Source: Flammeovirga sp. SJP92 (lineage in GTDB: Bacteria > Bacteroidota > Bacteroidia > Cytophagales > Flammeovirgaceae). Taken from it: 64,000 nt of DNA. The DNA is taken from positions 48,060 to 112,059 of the forward strand of contig NZ_LQAQ01000043.1 of the NCBI RefSeq assembly GCF_001583495.1, read 5' to 3'. A program made the position numbers and the translations under genes. How positions within the stretch are numbered: the first letter of the stretch is position 1; every line of letters starts with the position of its first letter. Positions 38,272-48,806 of the stretch are shown here, in pieces. The notes beneath the pieces are model-generated. The model saw nothing but the letters and a program-made list of their open reading frames with translations, searched no databases and was not told the DNA's origin.

Positions 38272-41200
38272 ATGAATAACTGCTCAAAATTATTACTCAC
38301 TTCTACATTGCTTTCACTGCTATTTTTTTCTCAGTCAGTGGAAGTTTTAGCACAGGAAAACTCTTCAGTGATTTTAAAAAAATATGAAGAGCATATTATC
38401 CGTGTCAAATTGAAAAAGGAAAAAATAAATGCTTTCACACAATTAAATAATGCACTTTCACAACAAGGAACAATTACCACAGGTGATGGGGAATTAGATC
38501 AATTGAATGCTAAATATGGAATAACGAAAATGAAAAGAGTTTTTCCATACTCGCCAAAATTTGAAGAAAAACATAGAAAATACGGCCTTCACCTATGGTA
38601 TGAATTTACATTTTCTACGGATGAATCTCCAGAGAATGTAGCCTTACAGTTTTCCACTTTTTCAGGTTTTGAAATTTCTAAACCTGTTAATAAAAAAGTT
38701 CTTTCGAAGGGGAATTATTCTAAAGTTGAAAATAGTGAAGTTTATTCTAGTACGACACAAGTATCGATGAATGATCCACTTTTGACCAGTCAATGGCATT
38801 ATCATAATACTGGTCAAAATAATGGTGAAGTAGGAGCTGATATTAGTCTTTTAGATGCATGGGAAATCAATTCAGGGAGTAGTAATGTCATCGTCTCTGT
38901 GTTAGATGCAGGCATTGATACTGATCATATTGATTTGGAAGAAAATATTTGGATAAATGAAGACGAAATACCTAATAATGGAATTGATGATGATGGTAAT
39001 GGCTACATAGACGATATCAATGGTTTTAATTTTGTATTCAATAATAATGAAATTGAGGCAGGGGAACACGGTACTCATGTAGCGGGAACCATTGCTGCAG
39101 TCAATAACAATAACATTGGTGTGGCGGGTGTTGCTGGTGGAAACGGCACCGGTAATGGAGTGAAATTGATGTCTTGTATGGGGTTTGCAAATAATGGTGC
39201 CAATGGAGGTTTTGCACAGTCATACGTTTATGCTGCTGACAACGGAGCGGTAATTTCACAAAATAGCTGGGGGCATAGTTCTCCAAGTTATTTCGATCAG
39301 GAAATTTTAGATGCCATTGATTATTTTATTGCTGAGGCTGGAAGTCATCCGGATAGTCCAATGAAAGGTGGAATCGTTATTTTTGCTGCAGGAAATAGTA
39401 ACGACAACGATTTATACTATCCAGGTTATTATGAACCCATTTTAACCGTTGCGTCCTCTACTAATCAAGATAAAAAAGCATACTACAGCAACTATGGCGA
39501 TTGGGTAGATATTACTGCACCAGGTGGTGAAACAATTAGTTCAGCAGAAAAAGGAGTTTTAAGTACGTTACCCAACAATACTTATGGCTATTTTCAAGGA
39601 ACATCTATGGCCTGCCCACATGTGTCAGGTGTTGCAGCATTGGTAGTAGCTGCGGCAAAAGGAAATATGACTAATTCTGAATTAAGAAAAATCCTTGAAA
39701 CTTCTGTTGATGATATTGAATCAGAGAATCCTCTTTTTATTGGGGAATTAGGAACAGGAAGAATAAATGCCTTAAAAGCACTTCAATCCATTAAAACAAT
39801 AGGAGTTTCTCCTGAAGAAATTACTTTTGACATAAATGACAATCAACCTCAATCCAACAAAGTTACAGTCTTTAATATCTCCAATACAGAAGTGACTTTT
39901 GATTTAACTGAAAACGCTTCGTATTTCACTTTTGATATAACAAATGGCACACTAGGAATTGATGAATCAATAGAGATAACCATCACTTTTTCTCCATCGG
40001 GTTTTGAGGTGGGCAGTTATGAAGAAGTAATTTTATTTGATTCTGAAATTGATTTAAGTGTGCAAACTAGAATGAATATCTATGAGGCCCCAGTTTTTTA
40101 TATTGATTCAACCTCTATTGATTTTGGAGAAATTTACCAGGGGTTTACTGCAAAAAAACAAATTGAGATATTTAATAATGCATTTGCTAATCTTGAAATA
40201 AGTAATATTCAAACGAACACTTCTTCATTTCTTGTTGCCGAAGAAAATATCATAATACCACCTTTTGGTAATGTGTTTTTACCCATTACGTTTACCTCTA
40301 TCAATACTTCTGATGAAAATGGAATACTAAGCTTTTCCACCAATGATCCTAATCATACCAATTATTCCATTTCATTGTCTGGAATGATAAACACAATTGA
40401 ACCTCCCTCATTAGTAACACCAGATAGTATTCAATTAAAACAAGCTGTAAGTGGAAATATTACAGAAGTATTTGAATTACAGAATAATGGTTCTGATGAC
40501 TTAATGTATGGTTTTCAACTAGAAGCGAATACAAATAAGGAAAGTGATTTGACTACAGCTAAAGAAAGTCATTACAGCCAATTGCAACCTCAGAAAGGCA
40601 CAGAGTACACCTTAAGAGGAAGAGAAGTATTACAACATTATGGTTCTTCTTCAGATCAATTTTACCATTGGACAGATCATAGTATTGAAGGCGGAATTCA
40701 ATATGTATGGGAAGATGTTTCCACAAAAGGAACACGTTTTAAGCTTTTTAATGAAGGCATAACATCCTTTCAGCTGACTCATTTTGATTTTCCTTTTTAT
40801 AGTTCTTCCTACAATGATATTACAATTTTTTCTAATGGTTATCTGCAATTAGGTAACTCATCAACAAATCATTGGTATAATCAGGAACTTCCAATTGCAG
40901 GACAGTTTACCAATCTGATAGCTCCTTATTGGACGGACCTTGATTCTGTTGAAGTTTTTCTTTTAGAGAAAAAGGATAAACTAATTGTACAGTACAATGC
41001 TCAATATTATAACGCTCCAGAAAATCATGTGAAGTTTCAATTAGTTCTTCATGAAAATGGTGAAATTAACTATTTTTATCATACCATTGACAAGGCATAT
41101 CATGGAACAGCAGGTATCTCAAATGAAACAGGAGTAGAAGGTTTAACAGTAGCTTTCAATAATAGCTATTTGCAATCAGAAACTGCAATTCAGATTACTC

Positions 41201-44200
41201 CTGATTATTTTGAGTTTACACCAACTAATGGAACGATTCCACCACAAGAGCAAACAATAATTCAATTAGCATATCAATCACAACTATTTTTTGAAGCAGG
41301 CGATAGTATAGAGCACGACCTTTTTATTTTTTCCAACGACCCTTTAAAACCTGTTTCGATCTTTCCGTTTGCTATTCGATTTGGCGATGTTGTCTTAAAC
41401 CTGTCTGATACTTCAATTGTAGATACATCTTATATAGGAAATCAATACATCCAAAATATTGTGATTTATAATAGAGGGTATAATGAGCTATTGGTTACTA
41501 ATTTAGCAACTGATATTGAAGGGGTTTCATTTGATGAAACTAGCTTTACAGTTCAATCAAATGATTCCATGGTTTTACAACTTGAAAGGTATTCTGAGGA
41601 AATTGAAAAGGTAGAAGGACATATCTCATTTCAAACCAATGACATCAACCAGCCTAGTGTTAACATTCCAGTTGTGATAGATAATATTGATTATGCAGAA
41701 TTAGAGATCAATACAGCTCAACTACAATTTGAAGGTTACTTTCAGCGAATAAATGGATTGAAAAAGTCTTTTGAAATCAATAGTCTTAGAGAATTGCCAT
41801 TGGAGGTAAAAGTAGAAGCAGAGTCAGATGATACAACACCTTGGCTATACGTCAATGATTCCACTACTTTGTCCAACTTTACGCTCTCTGGAGCCAATGC
41901 ATCAAGACAAATTTCAGTGGAAGTGAAAGAAAACCTTCCTTCGGGGTACTATACAGGAAAAGTGATTGTCATTTCTAACGATCCTTTTCAACCAAAAGTA
42001 GAAATAGAAGTTGAACTTACGGTCAGTCCATCACCACACCTTTCAGTTGTTGATTTTATTCAGTTTGACCAAAGGTATATTGATAGTACTAATGTTTTTT
42101 TAACTGAAATACAAAATACAGGAGATGAAGACTTGATCATTCATTTTGATGCTTCAAGCAATCAATATTTTAAAGTCGTTAACCATTCACCTTTAACACT
42201 TGCCCCAGAAGAAAAAGAGACGCTTGAATTTCATTTTTCTCCAGTTGATGAAAATGATATCAAAGAAAACTTTTCAATAGGTACAAACATGCCTGATATC
42301 CTTCTTTATTCCATTGAATTAATTGGTAAAGGGATTTTTGAAAGAACTCTACAAGTAACGGAAAATAATACCAAGTATGATATAGCATACAATGAATCAG
42401 CCATTGGCCAGATAAGTTTTCAAAACACCTCAAATTCCAATGCCACTTATAAAGTTGTGGTGAACCATAAAGGTACTTTAACACCACTTGAAGCAGTGTA
42501 TTCAGTGATGTCCAAGAACAATTTGGAGAACACGCGTACACTGAATGAAAATGAAATCATCACTTCTCAGGTCATCTATAAGCAAAATACCACACATAAT
42601 GATGGCTTTAATGTGTTACTCTTAGGCAGTGGGAAAATGGAATGGTTAGAAAGGTCGGTTGATGAACTGTATGCTACCAGTAGGTTTACTTCCGTTACAG
42701 GAATAAACGCATTTGAATATACACCGACACTTACAGAAGTTGAAGCTTTTGATGTGATTGTGATTAATGGAATTTATGGCTATAATGATTCCAATGCGTT
42801 GGGAAATGTATTGTATCAATATATGGAGAGAGGAGGTAGTATAGTTCTTTCAGCATTTGTGAATTTAGAATCAACTGATCAGATTTTGGGTTCGTGGTAT
42901 GAAAATGATCTTGATCCCATTGATGTGACAGAAGAGCAATTGGCTTCTAAGGGCAATGGACTTTTAGAAAACGGAAGTGAATTATTAAACGGTGTTGATT
43001 TTTTTGATACGTACAATAGAATTGGAATTCCTTCAGATAAGATAAAACCAAATACAGAAGTCCTGATATGTTATAATGATGGAGTGCCATTTTTACTTAA
43101 AAAAGAGGTTAACAATAAAAATATCTATTACATTAATTCTTATACTGCTTATTGGCTTGAGGGGGCAGATGGAGGACAATTGTTTGCCAATGTCATTCAA
43201 GAGGCGTATACTGTTAATGCATGCTCAAATCTCTCGTGGTTCACTTCATCAATTCCTTTTGAAGGAGAAATTAAAGCACATCAATCTATTGATTTTGATT
43301 ATACAGTCAATGAAAATAAGAAGATTCTTGGCGGTGAACATTCAGCTAATTTTCAAGTGTATGTCAAAGAAGGAGCATATGATATTTTGAAATCATCAAC
43401 AGCAATTAATGTAACTGTTCAAGCCACACATTTCATCACTATAGATAGTCAATTTGTATTAAACAATGAACGACAGTTTAAAGATATCTCAAAAAGAATT
43501 ACATTAAAAAATGAAGGGGCAGGGTATTTCAATATCAAGCAAATCATTACAACCTCTAATGATATTGTGATTGACAGTACCGATATTAAAGCCAACGAAA
43601 TAGCTCCGTATAGTGATTATTACTTGGATATCACTTACACTCCAAATCAATTGGGCAACATCAAAGATTCAATTATTATAAATGGCGAAAATGATGATGA
43701 AATTGTAATTCTAATAGAAGGAACAGTAGTTCCAAATGGTACATTGACTTTTGACCAAAAATTTGAAATCAATGTGGAACATAATGAAATTAAAACAGTG
43801 GCTCATACTTTCACAAACCCTTCAGAAGGTCCCATAGATTTTAAACTGAGTAGTTATTATGTTGATGAAGAACTAATTTTTTCTACAGTATTTCAAAATG
43901 AAGAACCACTTTTAAAAGAGCAATATAACGCCTCTTATTCTCAACAAAAAGAATATGGAGAAGGGACAGATGGAAAATACATTTATGTAGATAGCAATGA
44001 GGGAGAAGAAGTCGATTATCAATGGATTGATATTACGTCAATTGGAACTGAGTTGAAGCTCAATGATGACGATTTTTATGCTTTACATAATACCAATTGG
44101 GATTTTATTTTGTACGAAAAGCATTTTGAAACAATCCTAATTTCTTCCAATGGTTATCTCACTTTTGATAAAGAGAACGGGGATGCCTGGAAGAATCATG

Positions 44201-46644
44201 AGTTGCCCAATTCAGATAAACCACACAGTTTGATTGCACCTCTCTGGTGTGACCTTACGCCTCAAGTCAACGGATCAATTTATTATCTATTGGATGAAGA
44301 AAAGCTAATAGTTCAGTACACGAAAATTCCAACATATGATAATGCAAATACTGAAAATACCTTTCAATTGGTGTATTGGAAAGATGGAAGCATTCAATAT
44401 AACTATAAACAAGTAGAAACGGCTATTTATACCGTTGGGCTTGAAAGTTATTCTGGTTCGGAAGGTTTAACTATTGCTTATAATTCAAGTTATCTGTCAT
44501 CCAATATGACAATCAACATTTCTCCTCCTAAAAGAAATTTAGCTCCAGAAAAAACAAGATTTACATTAGAAGCTGGCGAAAGCAAGGAAGTTTCTTTTTT
44601 GGTTAATGCTGAAAATTTATTTTACAAAGACAGTTTTGAAGAAACCATTCAAATCACAACTTCTAATCCCAATCAACCCTCATACAATTTTGATATTGAT
44701 TTTAATGTTAAAGGAGGTGTTCATATTAAAAATGCTTTGAGGGACCAAACAATAGAACTAAATGATTCTGTTGAAATTAATCTGGACAATTTCTTTTATA
44801 GTTCTTTTGAGAACAATGTCATAGATTATACTATTTCAAGTAATGAAAATATAGCAACAGTAATTGAAGGCAATATTTTGAAAATCAGTGTTCTTCAATT
44901 TTTTGAAACACCTCAATTAATTACTGTCTTCGCAACCAAAAATGGTATTGTAAAACAACAGACTTTTGATCTACACACCTATTCCACGAAACCCTACATC
45001 AAAAAAGACTTTGAAGCTCGGAACCAAGTTGTTGGGAAACCTTTTGAATTGAACTTGAATGATTATTTCGGCTTCCAAAGCATTGAAAGAGTATTTTCTG
45101 TTGAAATGGAAAACGACCAACAGCTTAATTATTCTATCAATGATTCAGTATTAACCATTACAACTTTTGTTATTGATGAAGTACAACTCAAAGTTATTGC
45201 ATCCAATAATAATGGGGAAGTAGCTCAAGAACTTTCAATAATTAGTTTCAATAATCCACCTAAAGGAAAAGTAGGAGATATTTTAATGGACATTGTCAAA
45301 ACAGAGAGTACTTACCTTATTGTTCCTTCCAATAGTTATTATGATATCGATGATCATCACTTAACCTATACACTTTTTATTCCTTCAAATGATGTGATAA
45401 AAGTAGAGAAGACAGAGACTTCTGATTTTAAATTGCTTCCACTTCAAAAAGGGACTGTTACACTTATTATGACTGTTGATGATGGTTATGAATTTATAAA
45501 AGATACTATTGATGTTGTCATTGATGGAAATTACCCTCCAATTCAAAACTTTTCAATTGTAGATCAAACTGTTATTGTAGAACGTCAAAGTGAAATTAAT
45601 ATAAATGGGCTTTTTACTGATCCGGAAAATGTAGAACTGATTTATAATATTTCAACCTCAAACGATAATGTTTTGGTAGAACTTGATAATCGTAATCTTA
45701 TCATTGATCCATTATTGGAAGGAGAAACTATGGTGACAATTCAAGCAACTGATGGAGAAAATACTAAAGAGACTACCTTTAATGTCACTATTACAAATAC
45801 TGAAGTTGATATTTTAAAGGAAATTGAGGATACGGAGATGTATTTGACAGATGAAGGTTTTCAAATTGACTTGAACAACTTTTTCATTGATGCTGATGAT
45901 CATATTTTAAACTTTTCCATTGAGGTGACAAATGAAGGCGTTGTTGATTTTACCAATTTACAAAAAGCAGAATTTACTTTTTATCCTCTTGAAATTGGAG
46001 AAACAACACTCACAGTAACAGCTTCTGATAACTATTCAGAAATTTCCTCAACCTTTAATATAAGTGTATTGAATAGGGCGCCAATGGTGATCTCATCTAT
46101 TGAACACCAAGTTTTCTACGTTTCAGATCTGGGTCTGAAAATTCCTTTGGAAAACTATTTTGAAGATGAAGACCAACATCCAATAGTGTATAAAGCAAGT
46201 TTATCAAATAGCAAAATGGCTAATTTAAATATTGAGAACGAACAATTGGAAGTCATTTTTAATGAGGCAGGGAATGGAACGGTTATAATCACTGCAGAAG
46301 ATACTTATGGAGCAAATGTAATAGCTGATTTTGAATTGACGATTCTTGAAGATACTATTACAAGTTTAGATAAGAATATATTGAAACCGCTAGAATTGAA
46401 TGTTTATCCTAATCCCGTAAATGACTTTGTGGTGATTGAACTTAATCAAACCATAGATGCCAATTCGATTCGATTATTTAATGCTTCAGGTATAGAAGTA
46501 TCAAATTTTACGGTGAAAGCTACTATTGATGCTGGAGTAAGTCGTTATACTATTGATACACAATATATTGTTGATGGTTTCTATTTCATTAAAATTAATT
46601 TAAAAGAAGCGTCTTCTCTGGTCTCAAAATTCATTAAGAAATAG
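38272..46644 (+). CDS. Giant subtilisin-like protease with adhesion domains and T9SS tail (2790 residues)
   Basis: Signal peptide about 1-28. Peptidase S8 domain about 165-485 with the full triad: Asp212 (SVLDAGIDTDH), His266 (GEHGTHVAGT), Ser445 (GTSMACPHVSG), oxyanion Asn375 (FAAGNS). After it come Ig-like/choice-of-anchor (ASH-like) repeats, two copies of a beta-rich module (about 798-977 and 1916-2085, both with SSNGYL or FSNGYL and GLTIAYN or GLTVAFN), a GATase/ThuA-like alpha/beta insert (about 1443-1648: NVLLLGSGKM, AFDVIVINGIYG, ERGGSIVLSAF), and at least four cadherin-like repeats (about 2150-2690). The T9SS type A tail starts near 2704 (LNVYPNPVND). It is a secreted or surface-bound protease; the many binding domains suggest attachment to a polymer, cell or matrix. 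Right next to the giant adhesin, it may process it (inference). Confidence 0.92.
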   Translation: MNNCSKLLLTSTLLSLLFFSQSVEVLAQENSSVILKKYEEHIIRVKLKKEKINAFTQLNNALSQQGTITTGDGELDQLNAKYGITKMKRVFPYSPKFEEKHRKYGLHLWYEFTFSTDESPENVALQFSTFSGFEISKPVNKKVLSKGNYSKVENSEVYSSTTQVSMNDPLLTSQWHYHNTGQNNGEVGADISLLDAWEINSGSSNVIVSVLDAGIDTDHIDLEENIWINEDEIPNNGIDDDGNGYIDDINGFNFVFNNNEIEAGEHGTHVAGTIAAVNNNNIGVAGVAGGNGTGNGVKLMSCMGFANNGANGGFAQSYVYAADNGAVISQNSWGHSSPSYFDQEILDAIDYFIAEAGSHPDSPMKGGIVIFAAGNSNDNDLYYPGYYEPILTVASSTNQDKKAYYSNYGDWVDITAPGGETISSAEKGVLSTLPNNTYGYFQGTSMACPHVSGVAALVVAAAKGNMTNSELRKILETSVDDIESENPLFIGELGTGRINALKALQSIKTIGVSPEEITFDINDNQPQSNKVTVFNISNTEVTFDLTENASYFTFDITNGTLGIDESIEITITFSPSGFEVGSYEEVILFDSEIDLSVQTRMNIYEAPVFYIDSTSIDFGEIYQGFTAKKQIEIFNNAFANLEISNIQTNTSSFLVAEENIIIPPFGNVFLPITFTSINTSDENGILSFSTNDPNHTNYSISLSGMINTIEPPSLVTPDSIQLKQAVSGNITEVFELQNNGSDDLMYGFQLEANTNKESDLTTAKESHYSQLQPQKGTEYTLRGREVLQHYGSSSDQFYHWTDHSIEGGIQYVWEDVSTKGTRFKLFNEGITSFQLTHFDFPFYSSSYNDITIFSNGYLQLGNSSTNHWYNQELPIAGQFTNLIAPYWTDLDSVEVFLLEKKDKLIVQYNAQYYNAPENHVKFQLVLHENGEINYFYHTIDKAYHGTAGISNETGVEGLTVAFNNSYLQSETAIQITPDYFEFTPTNGTIPPQEQTIIQLAYQSQLFFEAGDSIEHDLFIFSNDPLKPVSIFPFAIRFGDVVLNLSDTSIVDTSYIGNQYIQNIVIYNRGYNELLVTNLATDIEGVSFDETSFTVQSNDSMVLQLERYSEEIEKVEGHISFQTNDINQPSVNIPVVIDNIDYAELEINTAQLQFEGYFQRINGLKKSFEINSLRELPLEVKVEAESDDTTPWLYVNDSTTLSNFTLSGANASRQISVEVKENLPSGYYTGKVIVISNDPFQPKVEIEVELTVSPSPHLSVVDFIQFDQRYIDSTNVFLTEIQNTGDEDLIIHFDASSNQYFKVVNHSPLTLAPEEKETLEFHFSPVDENDIKENFSIGTNMPDILLYSIELIGKGIFERTLQVTENNTKYDIAYNESAIGQISFQNTSNSNATYKVVVNHKGTLTPLEAVYSVMSKNNLENTRTLNENEIITSQVIYKQNTTHNDGFNVLLLGSGKMEWLERSVDELYATSRFTSVTGINAFEYTPTLTEVEAFDVIVINGIYGYNDSNALGNVLYQYMERGGSIVLSAFVNLESTDQILGSWYENDLDPIDVTEEQLASKGNGLLENGSELLNGVDFFDTYNRIGIPSDKIKPNTEVLICYNDGVPFLLKKEVNNKNIYYINSYTAYWLEGADGGQLFANVIQEAYTVNACSNLSWFTSSIPFEGEIKAHQSIDFDYTVNENKKILGGEHSANFQVYVKEGAYDILKSSTAINVTVQATHFITIDSQFVLNNERQFKDISKRITLKNEGAGYFNIKQIITTSNDIVIDSTDIKANEIAPYSDYYLDITYTPNQLGNIKDSIIINGENDDEIVILIEGTVVPNGTLTFDQKFEINVEHNEIKTVAHTFTNPSEGPIDFKLSSYYVDEELIFSTVFQNEEPLLKEQYNASYSQQKEYGEGTDGKYIYVDSNEGEEVDYQWIDITSIGTELKLNDDDFYALHNTNWDFILYEKHFETILISSNGYLTFDKENGDAWKNHELPNSDKPHSLIAPLWCDLTPQVNGSIYYLLDEEKLIVQYTKIPTYDNANTENTFQLVYWKDGSIQYNYKQVETAIYTVGLESYSGSEGLTIAYNSSYLSSNMTINISPPKRNLAPEKTRFTLEAGESKEVSFLVNAENLFYKDSFEETIQITTSNPNQPSYNFDIDFNVKGGVHIKNALRDQTIELNDSVEINLDNFFYSSFENNVIDYTISSNENIATVIEGNILKISVLQFFETPQLITVFATKNGIVKQQTFDLHTYSTKPYIKKDFEARNQVVGKPFELNLNDYFGFQSIERVFSVEMENDQQLNYSINDSVLTITTFVIDEVQLKVIASNNNGEVAQELSIISFNNPPKGKVGDILMDIVKTESTYLIVPSNSYYDIDDHHLTYTLFIPSNDVIKVEKTETSDFKLLPLQKGTVTLIMTVDDGYEFIKDTIDVVIDGNYPPIQNFSIVDQTVIVERQSEININGLFTDPENVELIYNISTSNDNVLVELDNRNLIIDPLLEGETMVTIQATDGENTKETTFNVTITNTEVDILKEIEDTEMYLTDEGFQIDLNNFFIDADDHILNFSIEVTNEGVVDFTNLQKAEFTFYPLEIGETTLTVTASDNYSEISSTFNISVLNRAPMVISSIEHQVFYVSDLGLKIPLENYFEDEDQHPIVYKASLSNSKMANLNIENEQLEVIFNEAGNGTVIITAEDTYGANVIADFELTILEDTITSLDKNILKPLELNVYPNPVNDFVVIELNQTIDANSIRLFNASGIEVSNFTVKATIDAGVSRYTIDTQYIVDGFYFIKINLKEASSLVSKFIKK

Positions 46645-46864
46645 TTCATAAAATCAATGTCAATTCATAGAGTAAACTTACATATGTAAAAATCAATAAA
46701 ACATTATTCCTTTAAGTGCTTGATATTCATCGCTATTATGATTAAATTCAGAAAATTGTATAGTAGCTCAATAAATTAGCAGTATTTACTCTAGCTGAAT
46801 TACTACCACCTTTTTAAATCTAAATAATTTACTATCACATTTGACCCTTCTAAATAACACAAAA

Positions 46865-47338
46865 ATGAAAAGAATCTATAAACGTACATTTTATTACAAG
46901 TATTCGGCACTTCAGAAATTTATCTTATCAGTGCCTGCCGTCAGTTTGGTTTTTCTACTAGTGTACCCTCTTTCTTTCGAAGAGGCAAAGTTAGCAAATC
47001 TTATCCTGTTCTCATTTAGCGGATTAAGTCTTCTATTGGTTATCAATAAAAGAAACTATTTGAAATGGGATTTGAATGAGATTGAAATTAAAGTGAAAGG
47101 AACCTCAAAAACCACAATAAGGAAAGACAAGATTGATGAGTTTTCTATTAATAATAGGACTTTTATTGTCACTCTTTATAGCGGTCAACAACACATTTTT
47201 GATTTGAGTGGTTTAAAAAGTAGTGAACTTGATGTTTTCTGCAAGACCTTTAAAGAAGCCATCAATGAATCTGAGAAAACCGAAATTCTCTTTCACAACT
47301 ATAATAAAATGTCTCTCATATATAGGGACGATCAATAA
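46865..47338 (+). CDS. Small membrane protein with PH-like domain
   Basis: 157 residues from the ATG at 46865. The longest frame starts at TTG 46841, but its eight extra residues are unremarkable and the ATG gives MKRIYKRTFYYKYSALQKF, a basic start ahead of two membrane segments (about 19-36 and 40-58). The soluble C-terminal part (about 60-150) has the strand pattern of a bacterial PH-like domain (DLNEIEIKVKGTSKTTIRKDKIDEF). Function unknown. It has its own terminator and stands alone; the 220-base leader contains the perfect palindrome TTACATATGTAA at 46678-46689. Confidence 0.6.
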   Translation: MKRIYKRTFYYKYSALQKFILSVPAVSLVFLLVYPLSFEEAKLANLILFSFSGLSLLLVINKRNYLKWDLNEIEIKVKGTSKTTIRKDKIDEFSINNRTFIVTLYSGQQHIFDLSGLKSSELDVFCKTFKEAINESEKTEILFHNYNKMSLIYRDDQ

Positions 47339-47358
47339 TTTGTATAGAATAAAAAAGT

Positions 47359-47393
47359 AAGACCTCAATATTTTCATATTTGAGGTCTTTTTT
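47359..47393 (+). terminator. Rho-independent terminator
   Basis: The stem AAGACCTCAA pairs with TTGAGGTCTT across a short AT loop, followed by TTTTTT. Confidence 0.88.
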
Positions 47394-47607
47394 GTTGAAG
47401 TCTAATATTAAATAGAATTTAATATATAAGTAAAACGAAATGAGGAGTTTGGACTATATTTTGATGGCGAAATAAATAATTGTTGGTAGTTTTGTATTTT
47501 GTTATGACAAAGGTAAGCAGGAGTATTTACATAACATATCTTTTTATTTTTAACAATTGCTAAGTAACTTTCAAATCATACGTTACAATTAAATTATTAG
47601 AATAATA

Positions 47608-48579
47608 ATGTCAATAAACTTTCCCTTAGCAAAGCTTTTTTTAGTAACCTTTTTTATCAATATGTCTTCCGTATTTGGCTTTTCTCCCAAAGAAAAAGTT
47701 GACCAATATGTGAAGGAAAATTATCCCAAGCGATTTTCTTCCATAGAAAAGTTTGCAGACAAGATAAGAAGTGATTTTAACAACAAAGAAGATCAAGCAA
47801 GAGCTATATTTTGTTGGATGGCCAATAATATTAGTTATAATGTAAAAGGACTGAATGAGCAAAAAGTATTTAAATACACTTATAGCAATGAAGCACAAAA
47901 ACTAGCCATCGAAAAACAGATTTTCCATGAAATTGCATTAGAAGCCTTAAAAGACAAAAGTGCTATATGTGATGGTTACTCCAAATTATATAAAGCAGTT
48001 TGTGATGAATTGTCTATAGAATGTGAAATTGTGGAAGGTTTTTCAAGAGTTTATTTATCAGATTTAAATCGAAAGTTTCAAAATCCAGATCATGCTTGGA
48101 ATGTTATCAAATTAGATAATAAATGGTATTTGGTAGATGTGACATGGGGAGCAGGCTACTTAGATGAATCAAATAAATTTGTTTGGGAATATGAACCTCT
48201 TTACTTCAAAGGAAGTCCTGAAGTATTTTTTAGAAATCATTATCCTTTGGATACAAAATGGCTTTTCATAGATAAATCACTAACAGACTTTACGAATCAG
48301 CCTTTATATTACCTTACGTCCATCACAAAAGGGACAGAAGTTTTATCGCCACTTACATCTATAATTAATTCAAAAAATCAGGTGGAGATAAAACTCAAAA
48401 CTGAATTGGAGGCTAAGAAATTCAATTACGCTTATGATACGGAACAATATCTGCAAAATTTCAAAGTAAAAAATAATAACGACCATTTATCATTAGTGGT
48501 AACACCACCTAAACGTAAAAGTAAATATTTAACCATCTATTATAATGGGAGCGGTATCATCACTTACAAGTGTAAGTAA
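47608..48579 (+). CDS. Secreted transglutaminase-like protein
   Basis: A 323-residue protein with a signal-like start (hydrophobic 8-24) and a transglutaminase/papain-like fold. The triad is visible: Cys121 (SAICDGYSKLYKAVCDEL), His162 (DHAWNVIKLDNKWYLVDVTW) and Asp177 in the same segment. The arrangement matches the CYK3-like group of bacterial transglutaminase-domain proteins, which may act as cysteine proteases, cross-linkers or peptidases in the envelope. The region after 215 is a small beta domain of unknown type. It is a single-gene unit: a TAGTTTTG box at 47487-47494 could be its promoter and a strong terminator follows. Confidence 0.82.
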   Translation: MSINFPLAKLFLVTFFINMSSVFGFSPKEKVDQYVKENYPKRFSSIEKFADKIRSDFNNKEDQARAIFCWMANNISYNVKGLNEQKVFKYTYSNEAQKLAIEKQIFHEIALEALKDKSAICDGYSKLYKAVCDELSIECEIVEGFSRVYLSDLNRKFQNPDHAWNVIKLDNKWYLVDVTWGAGYLDESNKFVWEYEPLYFKGSPEVFFRNHYPLDTKWLFIDKSLTDFTNQPLYYLTSITKGTEVLSPLTSIINSKNQVEIKLKTELEAKKFNYAYDTEQYLQNFKVKNNNDHLSLVVTPPKRKSKYLTIYYNGSGIITYKCK

Positions 48580-48631
48580 TTTGAAAAAATCTTAAAGGTA
48601 ACACCAATAATATGTTAAACAATATTATTAA

Positions 48632-48676
48632 AGCTTACTTATTGTTGCAGTATAAACAACAGTAAGTGAGCTTTTT
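48632..48676 (+). terminator. Rho-independent terminator
   Basis: A 16 bp stem with two G-T pairs (48632-48647 with 48657-48672) and a TTTT tail. A second perfect 8 bp hairpin, AATAATAT/ATATTATT, lies just upstream (48607-48630). Confidence 0.85.
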
Positions 48677-48746
48677 AGTTTTTAGTTTTTGAAAGTTCGA
48701 ATTCTTGTATTACGTTAATCAAACCCCAAATTATATTAACAAGCTA

Positions 48747-48775
48747 TTTTGAATTAAATAATCAGCGAATCTTTG
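48747..48775 (+). promoter_or_regulatory. Candidate promoter of the barrel/PCMD pair
   Basis: TTTTG (48747-48751) and AATCTTTG (48768-48775) resemble the Bacteroidota -33 and -7 boxes, 16 bases apart (a little short; the first base of the -7 box is off). It lies 31 bases before the ATG. Confidence 0.4.
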
Positions 48776-48806
48776 CCACTTAAAAGCAAAACCTAATAAT
48801 TCACAA

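Noticed and set aside
43076..43390. 104-residue + strand ORF inside the subtilase gene
   Set aside because: It is a different frame of a gene with clear domain structure; no family motif and no start context.
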